This document shows positions 52,101 through 61,073 of a DNA stretch of 64,000 bases, one piece after another. The stretch covers positions 14,629,079 to 14,693,078 of the forward strand of contig OZ038400.1 in NCBI GenBank assembly GCA_964036045.1, in the 5' to 3' direction. The translations under genes and the position numbers were made by a program. The stretch is from Eutreptiella sp. 'Long Island Sound 2002'. Lineage: Eukaryota; Euglenozoa; Euglenophyceae; Eutreptiales; Eutreptiaceae. A model generated the notes under the pieces. It had not been told where the DNA came from. It made no database searches and was given only the letters and a program-made list of their open reading frames with translations. Each line of letters opens with the position of its first letter. Positions within the stretch are counted from its first letter, which is position 1.

Positions 52101-55100
52101 GTTGGTGTGTTTGCTTAAGCGCGCATGCACCCCCAACCATGGGTTGGGCTCAGGTTTGAGGTTGGGCTTGCGGCTGCGTTTGGGGCAGTGGTTTGGGGGT
52201 TGAGAGACGTTGAAAGGTAACCACAGTAGTTACCCACTGTGGCTTGGGTAACGGATGCTGGGCTGGCAACCCTGTCAAAAGAATGACGCCAGGACCACCT
52301 AACCCAAGATGCAACAAAGAAAGGGAAGGGAAGGCATACCCCTGGTTTGTGATACCCTCTGACTCCCTTTGATTTCTTGTGTTTCCCTATGATTCCCTAC
52401 GATTGCCTGAATCCCCCATGATTCCCCATGATTCCCTATGACTGCCCATGCCTCACTATGACTCTCTATGATCCCTATGATTCCCTTTGATTCCCCGTTA
52501 TCCCCTACGATTCCCTGTGATTTCCTACAATTCCCTATGATTCCCTACAATTCCCTATGATTCATGCACACATGGTTATCCCTGTCCGCCAACTATTGCG
52601 TACTAGTTCATGCAACTGAAATGAAAAGTAATTCATACCACTGGAAGGTGGGCACAACAGGTATGCAGTCACATTTGTTATCTAGTTAGCCTTAGGGGGC
52701 GCACCGTGCGCTGCGCCTGCACAGTGCCCGCGCCGTGTGAAAAGTATGCTATTCTACACCCGTTTTCTCCGATGGCCAAGGTGACTGCCGTACATACTGT
52801 GTTCCCAGACACAGGACTGCTCAGATTCTTACTCAGTCCTGGTTTGTGCTGCAGTGGCAGGGAGGCAAAACAATGAACTGATTGTGGCGATGATTATACG
52901 TCTGTGATGCGGGGGTGGATGCAAGCCTTGTATCCGTTGCATCATGGCCCTGGTTGCCACCCCCCCCCCCTTCATTGAAACACGGGAAGCTCATTGGTTG
53001 GTTTTTTTGGGGGACTGCCAATAGTAGCCCTGTGCCCAAGCTTTGATAATCTCCCCCACCCCCTCAAAAAGCGAACATGCACATTCACCCGGAAGTACCA
53101 ACCGGCACACTCTTTCAGCCTTGGCACTACCCACCCCTTCCGCGACCCGTGCACAGGCACGGGAATAGCATCCCGCGGCTCTAGGGCAGGACATTAGAGG
53201 GCTAGCATGGCAACCCACCACGACAACGCCATCAAGCGTTGGCACTACACCCTACACATCCCAAAGAAAGGGGAGCATCAGAGCTTCGCGCATCTTTTAG
53301 GCCGAAATGCCCCTGACCAAACCATAATGATGTTCTGCTTCACGAATAGAAGTTTTGATGGCTGCTGGAACCTACCATTATTCATATGTTGCGGACGGCT
53401 GTGTTTTGGCCGGATTTAAGCTTGGTAGCATATTTTTGTTGATATAATTCAGCTTGAATTTTGATTGCTCTTTTAATGCTTCGTGGCGATACTTTGGACC
53501 TAGCAATGTTGAAGGATTATGCGTCAGGAATATTCGCGCAGTGAGAGTGGAATCTTGGCTAAACTACAAAGCAAAGCAAACTAGTAAACCAGTATGCTCC
53601 TCACTGTGCATTCCTACCTGTGCGCTCGGGATACCTGAGGAGGCACGGTTATGTAGCCACTTTGATTCCTCTCCACTTTGGGGAAATCAAGATGGTAGTG
53701 GTTACATCGCCACTTTTGATTGCATTTGCTCATCCTTCTGGTGCTATTGCGGTTGACTAGCCCATGCAGCCATTTCAGTTTCAGTGTTAGTTTCGGGTTT
53801 GTCAAGCCCCTTATGGAACATGTCCCCCCTCATGTGTGGAATACTGTTGATGCAAGCAACTCAACTACCACGCAATATGACGGAGTATATGAGATTGGCA
53901 TTTGTGCATTGTGCTTCCAAAAGCACACCGCCACACTTTGTGTGGATTGTAATGAAAATTCTTGTGCTGAGTGTATTGAGGCACACATTTGTGGGGACAA
54001 ATGTGTTCATTTGGCACAATACATGTCACATATTTGTTGGTTTTCTGTTCTGTGCTTTGCAGGAGGGTTGATTCTGGTCTGCTTGGGGGCCTCTCTGGGG
54101 TAGGGTACAACTGTGGCTAAAGTTGGGATACTAGTACAAGAGTAGCGAGCTGGGCACGCGCCAGGCAAACACCCCCCCAAAGTGGGGCCAGCCATGAAGG
54201 GGAGAAGACATCATGCCTCCTCTGTGGTGTGAGGCTGGAGACCCATGGCACAGGCGCGCAGTGGGATTCGCCATGGTGCCCTTTTGGCCAATGCATGCCA
54301 AACATGTTGAGCCAGCTGGAAACTCATGCAGAAGATGTTTCGGCTGCCCCAGCATTCTACCATTCTGACCTCCCCCCCCCCACCAAAGGGGTGCACTTGA
54401 GGGGGCCCCAGGCCGGAGGGTGATTTTCAGACCGGCTGCAACAGCAGTTACTGGCGGTTGTAAAAGCGGTTGTGGGGCAAGTTCTGGCGGTTGGTTGCAC
54501 AAGCGCTGAACGGCAGTTTGCAGCAGGTGTCAACAGTTGGAACGGCCCTGAAGGCCCCCTCCCCAATCCACCCTTTCCCCTGGTGGCTCCGCAATGCCCC
54601 GTGCAGGCCGGAGTCACCGCAGACGCACCGTGGATGACGGCCGGGGACATTGCCAAAATGGTGGGCCGAGGCAGTAACGACACCACCGCCCTGTGGCAAC
54701 TGGAGCACGTCCGCTTCCACTGGGGCCGCACCAATGAGGACGGGGAGGGCAGCGAACACTACCTGCACGGCAGGGCCTTCCCCCTGGAGGCCCAGTTCGT
54801 GCACTTCAACAGGGCGCGGGGGTCAAGCATTGCGGAGGCGGCCCGCAGCCCCGATGGCCTTCTGGTCAAGTCAGTGTTCTTTGATTTGAACGCCACGAAT
54901 GCGGAGCCACAAGCGCTGACGGATATCGCGGCCGCCGTCCAGAACGTGAGCCGCCTCCGCAATCGATATGTCGACATGAACGTGACCGTGCAGCTCCACA
55001 CCTTCTTCACGTATGATGATGGGTACTATGCGTATGCCGGGAGCCTGACGACTCCGACATGTGATGAGGTTTCTTAGCCCCCCCCATCCCCAAGCCCCTC

Positions 55101-58100
55101 TTGAAGGGTTGGTCTGGAGAGTCTGGAGGGTCCCAATTGTCTGACGGGGAGGGGGATGAGGTATGAGTGTCTACTTTTTTTTTCGAGCCGAAAGGCGCCT
55201 ATGGTACCCCTGACGAGGATTTTCTTGTGTTGACGTGTGCTTGCGGCCTGTGACCTGTGCACCACACGCTTCTATACGGGGATGAGGCGCCAGGCTCTCC
55301 TAACAAGCGACCACGCTTCTACCCATTGCTATCCAGTGAGGGATCAGGGGATCAGGGTTCGGCACAGATGTCAGTCACACACTCAGGGGTGACTTGCGTA
55401 AGCGGTAAGGTGGAGGGGAATCAAGAGCAACCCAGCCACGCCTAAAGGCGTAATCAAGACACTGTGTACCCCGCCCCCCCTTTGTAAGAGCAATTCCCTT
55501 GTCTCTGCATATTTTTGAACCGTGGTATTTGGCGGTTCCTTTTTCTGGTGGGCCTTGAATATCAAGTTTTTTCTGTCCTTTGGGGCCGGGGATGGTATAT
55601 ATATTTAGGGATACTAATTGCTGCGCTGCCACCCACTTTTATCCCTTCTTGTCCTTTGGAGGTGGAGGTGGGGGTTGAAAAATCACCTGCCGACTAGTGC
55701 ATTTACGTGCAACGGTCACTGCTTGTGTCTTCTTGCAGGCGCGCGCAAACAACGTCCTTGTGAGAGCAAGAGTAGGTGTTGTTTCCGTCAAATCACCTTG
55801 AAGAGAGGTTGTTAGATCAAGCACTTGGACGGGTGTCGCATACCCCCCCTCTTCGGGGTCGTTTGTGTAGCATACCACAAGATATGGTATCAGACGTCTG
55901 ACCTATTGCAAAATCATCATTTTGGGACAGAAAATGATCCCCCAATGAATTTTTCGATTTTTAGCCCCCTACCAGCCTGTACCTGGGTACCCCTTTTTGG
56001 GGGGGTGGGGATGGGGGTGGGGTGGGGTCAAAAGTTCTTTGCGCATTGCGGCCCCTGTGTGTGGATTTGGACCTGGGTCTTGAACAATTTTTTTTCTTGT
56101 ACATGGACCCCCTAACCCATGGTGGTGGCCCTGGGTCCAAACTCCGGGTAACCCCAGTCGGCCCCCCTAAGGGCCCTTGCCGGTGAGGCCGTTTTCAGGC
56201 TGGATAGGCTGTTTAGTGGGACCTGCAATTTTTTCAAAATTCGACTTCTTGTGAAACCCTTCTGTCGCCCTTGGGATGGGTTTGGCAGATCATTTGTTGA
56301 ATGCGGGTACTTAAGCCCCCATGGGGACCCACGTAGTGGCCGTTGGGCCCCTGTAGCCCGAGCCATGCCCCCCCCCCAGCAGCCCCCAAATTCCTGTTTG
56401 TAGGCGGTTCGATGGCACCTGATGTGCTCGCAAACTGCATAAGCAGTTTACCACCCTCTACAGCCGAACAATGGAATATCTTCCTTTTTTTTATATTCTG
56501 ACCCTCTTTATGTGTTTTTCACCCTATTTGGGTGTTTGGAGGGGGGGGGGGGTCCCAAGGGGGCTGCGGCACAACCTGCTTATGCAGTTTTCCACCCTTT
56601 ATAGCTTGAAAGTGGAAACCTTGAAGAGAGGTTGTTAGATCAAGCGTAGGCGCGGACATCATACACCACCCCTTTTAGGGGTCATTGGCGTTGCATACCC
56701 CAAGGCATGATGTCGGATGTCTAACCCCATTGTAAAATCGTTATTTTGCGCGACAAAATGATCCCCCAATGAATGTTTTGATTTTGAGCCCTCTAGTACC
56801 AATTTTTAAGGTGCCACCCTTTTTTGTGGTGGGGGATGGGGTGGGGGTCAAAAGTTTGTGCTCAGTAGGATTTGAACCAAGGCTGGGTGAAAAGAAGCTA
56901 TTGGTCTGAGCAGTGGTCCGCAGTCTGGGAATTGTGCCAACGCCCGTCGATTCGTTGATCGATTGTGCGACCACTCCACCATTGCCTCACCCTAGCATCC
57001 TACAGTTCTCCATTGCTTGTAGGTGTAGGCTGCGACCGGAAAAAGCCAAATTGTGTGTTTCTGCGTGCCTGTCTGTCTGCCTGCTTGTCTGACTGACTGC
57101 CTGACTGGCTACTTGCCTGCCGGACTGACTGGTTGGCTGACTGTCAGCCTAACTGGCTGCCTCTTGCCGAAGACGATTTTTTTGATATTCTGACCATTCA
57201 CAGTGATCAAATACCCTATGTAAAGCATGTTTTAGACCTGCTTAATGTGTTTTTCACCCTCGGCCCACCTCCCCGCCCCTCTGCCTCTGTACATAGACCA
57301 GTGGACGTTAATCGACGAATGCCCTCTCTATGTGTTTTTTTGTTTGGACGGGGGTTGAGGGCTTCTGAATGACTTCGTGACTAACTGACTGATTGACCGA
57401 CTGTGCTTCCTCCCTCTTCGAGGTGCCTTGCCCACAGGCAATAGAATTTTAGAACTTTAGTGTTGCTCTCGCAAAGGAAGGGGGGAATGCCCTTGTGCAG
57501 GCATCCCGCTCTCTCTCCTTGTTTCCCATCTTGATCCGCTTGGACACCACGGGGGGAGTGGTACCCACACCCCTAAACTCCGCTCCCCTCCCTATCTACC
57601 ACCAGGACAGCAGATGCATGCTGAGGGGCTGTCACGCCTTTTGGCCCAGCAGGTGGTTTTCAACAGAGCTTAGGCCTTCCGTGTAACGAGTGCGAAATGT
57701 GGTGCCGCCTTTCTGGAAAAGGCTGGTCTTGCTTGCTGGGCGCGGATACTGGATTTGTCTAAACCCTCTCACCAACTTATTGACCCCGGAGGGTTTTTGG
57801 AGCATTGGTGTCGCGGATCCCCTACGTCGCCCGTGGTTGGACAAATAGGGTTTGGTGGCCAGGGGGCGGGGGCGCAGTGCTTTGGCATTGCCATTCAGCT
57901 TCCGTTGGTTGCTCCCCAGTCAGCGTCTTTGACCTTCCAACTGTGGCGCTGAGGAGGGTGATGGCAGAAATGAGCATTCGCCGGTCCCTGTCACGGAGCG
58001 GCAATTCATTACACGTGCAGAGTCTAAGGGCGCTACAGAAAAGGTGCCCGGAAACGCCATTACACTTGGTGAAAGATTCTGAAGTTGTTTACATTGTTTG

Positions 58101-59819
58101 AAAGGTAAGTGTGAAAAACAGTGCAGACACAAGTTGGTGTGATCCAGGGGGCCATTGGCTCATGCAGATTTGTGGTCTGAGTTGTGGAGCCAAGGGTTAT
58201 TGTCAGGGCTTGTCTAACCCAGCCAGTCCAAGAAACACTCGATAGCCATCTTTGTCCCGAACTCAAGGCAACTTTCGGAACTGGTCGGAACTGTGACCGT
58301 ATGCCCGTGACGCCGGGGTATACGGTATCTCTTTATCCGGCGCGCCATTCCCCCTGCCCAAGCATGCCCTTTTCCAAGCACCAAGCATCGGGGATGTCAG
58401 ACAGTGATGACTGTGCATCGGGATCAATGTGCAGTATGGATGTCAGTGACACGCGGCTGAGATGATTGGTCTCGTGTGATGCCTGGCTTGACGGACGGTA
58501 GTGACACGTCTGATCCTGTGAGCTGTATGTGCAGCAATAAAGGGGGGACCTTGGGTGATTGGGTCATTTACTGAGGAAGCAGTCGAGCAAAAGTGAGTAC
58601 ATCTGATGACCAAGTGCAAATCAGTACAACCGCGTAAAACAGTAAATATTTTACGCACATTTTTCTTACAAAACGTCATTAACTCCATTTACACCATTTG
58701 CTCAGCTTTAAATGATTCCTGCGCATCCAGCCCTCCCGTCTGCCTGAGTACTTGCCTGGACGCAATTAGGCAGCGCAGGGCCCTACTGAGCCATGCACCG
58801 CATGCAGCAGGTTCCTAATGAGTTCTAGCGGTGAGTGGGGCAGGCATTACTGAGTGGCACTGATGCCTAAGGACACAGGGATTCCCTGCCAGACGCTAGA
58901 GACATGTATGCACAGGGCCTAATTCGTGCAGTGTAGGATTTCGTGTGGGGAAAAGTTCGGCACCCCCAATTTTGGTGCCTTTTGTACAGTTGTGGGAACC
59001 ACGGTCCCTGGGATACACAGTGGATACACAACAAAGTCTTTTGGGATACACACTGGGTGCGCAGAATCATTGTTTGGGATACACAGCGGATACACAGGAA
59101 AAATGACCGATCCTGACATGCAATACACGGGCACCAGTACCTCCGCCCCCCCCCTTGCAATCCCCCCCCCCTCCCCCGGGAGACCGTCACTTGGCCCAAA
59201 AAGCACAGGAAATACCAGGCGCTGAAGGCGCCAAAGAAAATTTGCCTTTAGGATATACTAGAAATTGGGGGAGGGAAGACCTTTGCAACCCCCCCCCCCT
59301 CCCCAGGAGACCGTCATGCGCTAACGGGGGAGATTGCAAGGGGGGGGGGCTACCTGCAGAAGAAAAATGTTCGCTGCCGACCCAGGGAGCAAGCAATGGC
59401 CCGGATTGTGCAAGAAATTTCGGTGGGGGGATTTCGGCGCCAATCTTAAACACGAAATTTCCTCCCTAAAATTTGCCTCTGCCGAAATATCCCCCCCCCC
59501 TCCCCGTATTGCCTGCCTGCGGTGCACACCAATGCCTGCCTCAGCCGGTTCCATGCCATCCCACGTCAATGCACAGGCGACGTGGGTGCTGATGGCCACC
59601 CCAAAAAAGGTCACGCGCGCGACGCTGGAACTGATCAAGGCGGCCCGAATCCCGGCAGACGCCAATGACGCGACGGAATTGATTGCCCGCACCGGGAATT
59701 TCCGGCCGCTGCAGCCCCGAGGCCCGCGGACGGTGTACTATTCGCGCGCCGCACAGCCCATCCCGTGCACTACGCTGCAGGAGCCGGTGTTCGACTGTCT
59801 TGCCTCAGATGCGGTGTAG
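51849..59819 (+). CDS. Secreted alpha-carbonic anhydrase homologue, probably acatalytic (three exons)
   Basis: Alpha-carbonic anhydrases hydrate CO2 to bicarbonate with a zinc held by three histidines. Joining 51,849-52,100, 54,607-55,068 and 59,577-59,819 (all phase 0, GT-AG) gives 318 residues. Family landmarks in order: signal peptide (residues 1-21), SENSPIDV (45-52), NNGY (78-81), VRFHWG (119-124), GSEH (132-135), FVHFN (148-152), GSLTTP (229-234), ATWVLM (239-244), NFRPLQP (279-285). Cys41 and Cys236 sit where extracellular members form a disulfide. Sequons are N108, N179, N197 and N209. The zinc ligands are Arg120 (for His94), His122 (His96) and Gln147 (for His119); the proton-shuttle His64 is Tyr81. 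Glu106 and Thr199 equivalents (Glu134, Thr232) are kept. With two ligands lost, normal zinc binding and catalysis are unlikely; a carbonic anhydrase-related binding or structural role is inferred. Start chosen for its hydrophobic leader and context aacATGG. Confidence 0.88.
52350..52563. repeat. 10-bp GATTCCCTAT-type minisatellite
   Basis: About 20 imperfect copies of a ten-base unit (ATGATTCCCT, with ACGATT, ACAATT and ATGACT variants) lie head to tail inside intron 1. The last four units are nearly exact, while the left end is degenerate and blends into flanking sequence. Confidence 0.85.
53720..54103 (+). pseudogene. B-box-like zinc-finger segment inside intron 1
   Basis: A + strand frame of about 127 codons contains C-x2-C-x8-C-x2-C-x4-C-x2-C-x3-H-x7-H between 53,903 and 54,010 (starting ICALCFQKH, then LCVDC, SCAEC, IEAH and CVHL). 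This spacing fits the C2-C2-C2-H2 pattern of B-box zinc fingers, which bind two zinc ions and act as protein-interaction modules in TRIM-type and other proteins. Nothing before it in the frame looks like a RING or other partner domain. The frame then runs into a hydrophobic tail and stops. An acceptor-like TTTGCAG lies at about 54,056-54,062. It could be an exon of an unrelated nested gene, an alternative exon, or a fragment copied in with a mobile element. I favour a fragment. Confidence 0.4.
54607..55068 (+). CDS. Carbonic anhydrase-like gene, exon 2 (altered zinc site)
   Basis: This exon encodes residues 85-238, the heart of the fold. LEHVRFHWG holds the first ligand pair; the codon for the His94 position is CGC (Arg), one transition from CAC. 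GSEH is intact. EAQFVHFN has CAG (Gln) at the His119 position, one transversion from a His codon. TFFTYDDGYYAYAGSLTTPTC is the conserved strand and loop that carries Thr199 and the second disulfide cysteine (given here only as key residues of a 21-residue block up to PT, then Cys236). The exon ends GATGAG before GTTTCT. Upstream sequence in the same frame shows no family similarity. Confidence 0.88.
55796..56080 (-). mobile_element. SINE-like element, copy 1
   Basis: From CCTTGAAGAGAGGTTGTTAG at 55,796 this stretch parallels copy 2 (starting 56,619) over about 240 bp, with landmarks GATCAAGC, GCATACC, AAATGATCCCCCAATGAAT, GGTGGGGTCAAAAGTT and GGATTTGGACC. On the - strand the last landmark reads GGTCCAAATCC (56,063-56,073), close to the RNA polymerase III B box. 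No matching A box was identified, so the head may be truncated or diverged. Confidence 0.45.
56427..56618. repeat. Two direct copies of a ~48-bp repeat with a palindromic core
   Basis: Sequence around 56,427-56,474 (AAACTGCATAAGCAGTTT, then ACCACCCTCTACAG) is repeated at 56,571-56,618 (CCTGCTTATGCAGTTT, then TCCACCCTTTATAG). The AAACTGC/GCAGTTT arms are 7 bp around four bases in the first copy. A long G run (about 56,537-56,551) lies between them, and the second copy directly abuts SINE-like copy 2. Confidence 0.6.
56619..56990 (-). mobile_element. SINE-like element with polymerase III box motifs, copy 2
   Basis: On the - strand TGGTGGAGTGG (56,971-56,981) fits the A-box consensus TGGYNNAGTGG, and GGTTCAAATCC (56,868-56,878) fits the B box. 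They are 103 bp apart, longer than in an ordinary tRNA, and the 7-base acceptor arms do not pair, so this is not a functional tRNA gene. Downstream of the B box comes the ~240-bp body shared with copy 1. A tRNA-derived short interspersed element in antisense orientation inside the intron is the best fit. Confidence 0.4.
57061..57165. repeat. CTGN/CTGA-type tetranucleotide microsatellite
   Basis: A run of imperfect CTGT, CTGC, CTGA and CTGG tetramers fills this part of intron 2. A smaller related patch (CTAACTGACTGATTGACC) lies at about 57,380. Confidence 0.8.
57400..59005. other. Intron 2 interior without recognisable gene
   Basis: Several open frames of 60-100 codons occur on both strands, but none shows a domain, a consistent splice pair, or sequence character distinct from the others. 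I see no RNA gene and no tandem repeat of note here. Confidence 0.5.
59010..59108. repeat. 33-bp tandem repeat, three copies
   Basis: GGGATACACA begins at 59,010, 59,043 and 59,076, each followed by a related GGRTRCRCA half-copy and an A-rich spacer. The 33-bp period is exact. Confidence 0.85.
59144..59349. repeat. C-tract direct and inverted repeats before exon 3
   Basis: TTGCAAYCCCCCCCC followed by GAGACCGTCA occurs at about 59,154 and 59,283 (direct copies 129 bp apart). The stretch GCCCCCCCCCTTGCAAT (about 59,147) is mirrored by ATTGCAAGGGGGGGGGGC (about 59,332) on the same strand, making an inverted pair that could fold over a spacer of about 165 bp. It lies about 230 bp upstream of the exon 3 acceptor. 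Confidence 0.65.
59577..59819 (+). CDS. Carbonic anhydrase-like gene, exon 3 (C-terminal)
   Basis: This exon encodes residues 239-318 and the TAG at 59,817. ATWVLM holds the conserved Trp209 equivalent. The helix LELIKAARI and the NFRPLQP motif (Asn244 and Arg246 equivalents), followed by GPRTVYYS, are the normal C-terminal elements of the alpha family. About 23 further residues with two cysteines follow; they have no family counterpart that I recognise and could be a short tail or intron read-through. The acceptor is AATGCACAG at 59,576. Confidence 0.85.
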   Translation, partial: ATWVLMATPKKVTRATLELIKAARIPADANDATELIARTGNFRPLQPRGPRTVYYSRAAQPIPCTTLQEPVFDCLASDAV

Positions 59820-60960
59820 CTGCAGTCTTCAAGACGCCCCAGCCCTGGCTCTTCATGTTGCGGTCGGTCCCTTTGCGTAGCCCCCCCCCCCCCCCCGTCA
59901 GCCCGAGGGTGTGTGTTGGGCGCCCTTCCATGCCTCAGGCTCGTCTTTGGCAACCGCTGCCTCTTCCTCGCGGACTCTCAGGTGCCCGGCCAGCAGCATC
60001 TGCCCGCACACTCTCTCCAGCCCAAACCGCTTTCCTCATGGCAAGTCAGCATGAGTCCAGCCAACAACGGCTTCCTACACATTCAGGCTTAAGCCTGGAG
60101 GAAAAATGCTAAGAAGCAACCCGCTGTCCCTCTCCTGGAGTGCCCTTGGCCCCCTGAACCCCCCCTGCCCTCTTCCTTTAACATCTCAATCTTTCAAAGG
60201 GTCGGCGGTGAGTGTGATGTCCTCTGGCAAGCCTCACCAGTCTCAGCACCCGCAGATCTGGTCCTGGGGTCCAGTGGCTCGGCCCTGACCTCCTGCATCA
60301 TGTCTCGGACTGTGCACCACTGCCCGCGTGTCTCCCACACCGCGGCACATTGTGGGACCTGCGGTGGCTGCCACTGCGTGCGGGTGAGCGCAGATGCTCC
60401 ACTGACTGTCTTGCGTAGGGCCTCAGTGCCCCTGGTAAGGACCACGAACCGACATGGTTGTGTTTGCACGTGTGCATGTGCATGGGCATGTGTCGGGCCT
60501 TCACTGCGCCTGGGTCGCCCAGGGTCTGCAGTGGCCTTGTAGCCCTGAGTCCCACGAGTTGAGTTGAGTTGTTGTGGATTTTCATGTACATTGTGCCGTC
60601 TGGTCCATGATACGTATACAAGGCCCGGCAGCTGTGCGTGAGTGCGCGGCCAGTGTCAGAGGAGTACGCCTACCTTTCCCAACAGCCTGCGAGCATACCC
60701 GTCACAGCATCGCTCCGCTGTGGACGTGCTGCCAGACAGTCATAGATTTGTAAATGTCATGCTGCGTACCGATGCGAGTCCTTCGGAAAGTTATGAGTTG
60801 CCGGTATTGGCACCCGTGCCTTCGGTGCTGACGAAACTGATGTGCATCTCGTTGGAAGGTCAGAAGGGTAGGAAAGGTATGGACTACGTGTGTCGGCACC
60901 CGCATCCGCATAAATGCTGCCCGAACCTCGCAGTTTGAGCATGATTCGAATGGAAGCCTT
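59820..60960. other. Downstream region, no gene recognised
   Basis: Presumed 3' untranslated and intergenic sequence. It includes a C run of about 16 at 59,881-59,896, a CA/TG-rich patch near 60,465-60,495, and a TGTAA at about 60,749 that would resemble a green-algal polyadenylation signal but is over 900 bp past the stop. Open frames of up to about 115 codons occur here, without recognisable domains. Confidence 0.5.
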
Positions 60961-61067
<107 letters not shown>

Positions 61068-61073
61068 TCTAAT

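Larger units (their letters stand above)
52101..54606 (+). other. Intron 1 of the carbonic anhydrase-like gene (2,506 bp)
   Basis: It is bounded by GTTGGTGTG and a pyrimidine-containing acceptor ending CCCCGTGCAG. The residues on either side join without a gap in the fold: NNGYTIQ then AGVTADAP, with a loop about nine residues longer than carbonic anhydrase II before the VRFHWG strand. The intron carries a 10-bp minisatellite (52,350-52,563) and a B-box-like segment (53,903-54,010). I see no other gene in the rest. Confidence 0.75.
55069..59576 (+). other. Intron 2 of the carbonic anhydrase-like gene (4,508 bp)
   Basis: It is bounded by GTTTCTTAG and an acceptor ending AATGCACAG. The joined protein reads CDE-ATWVLM where most family members have CxEGVTW, so one residue is missing at the junction. 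Either this is a real deletion or the acceptor is slightly different. The intron is full of repeats (SINE-like copies, CTGN microsatellite, 33-bp tandem repeat, C-tract inverted repeats). No further exon was recognised in it. Confidence 0.7.

Noticed and set aside
54131-55010. Long - strand frames opposite exon 2
   Set aside because: They are the antisense of a GC-rich coding exon and carry no motif of their own.
56868-56988. Functional intron-containing tRNA gene on the - strand
   Set aside because: The A and B boxes are good, but the acceptor arms do not pair and the T stem has mismatches. The flanking body is shared with a second copy, so a SINE-like origin fits better.
57805-58465. Open frames of 93-98 codons in the interior of intron 2
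   Set aside because: No domain, no supporting splice sites and no repeat relationship; equally long frames exist on the other strand.
60745-60755. TGTAA as the polyadenylation signal of the carbonic anhydrase-like gene
   Set aside because: It is more than 900 bp past the stop codon and a five-base motif is expected by chance; it is not enough to place the transcript end or the lineage.
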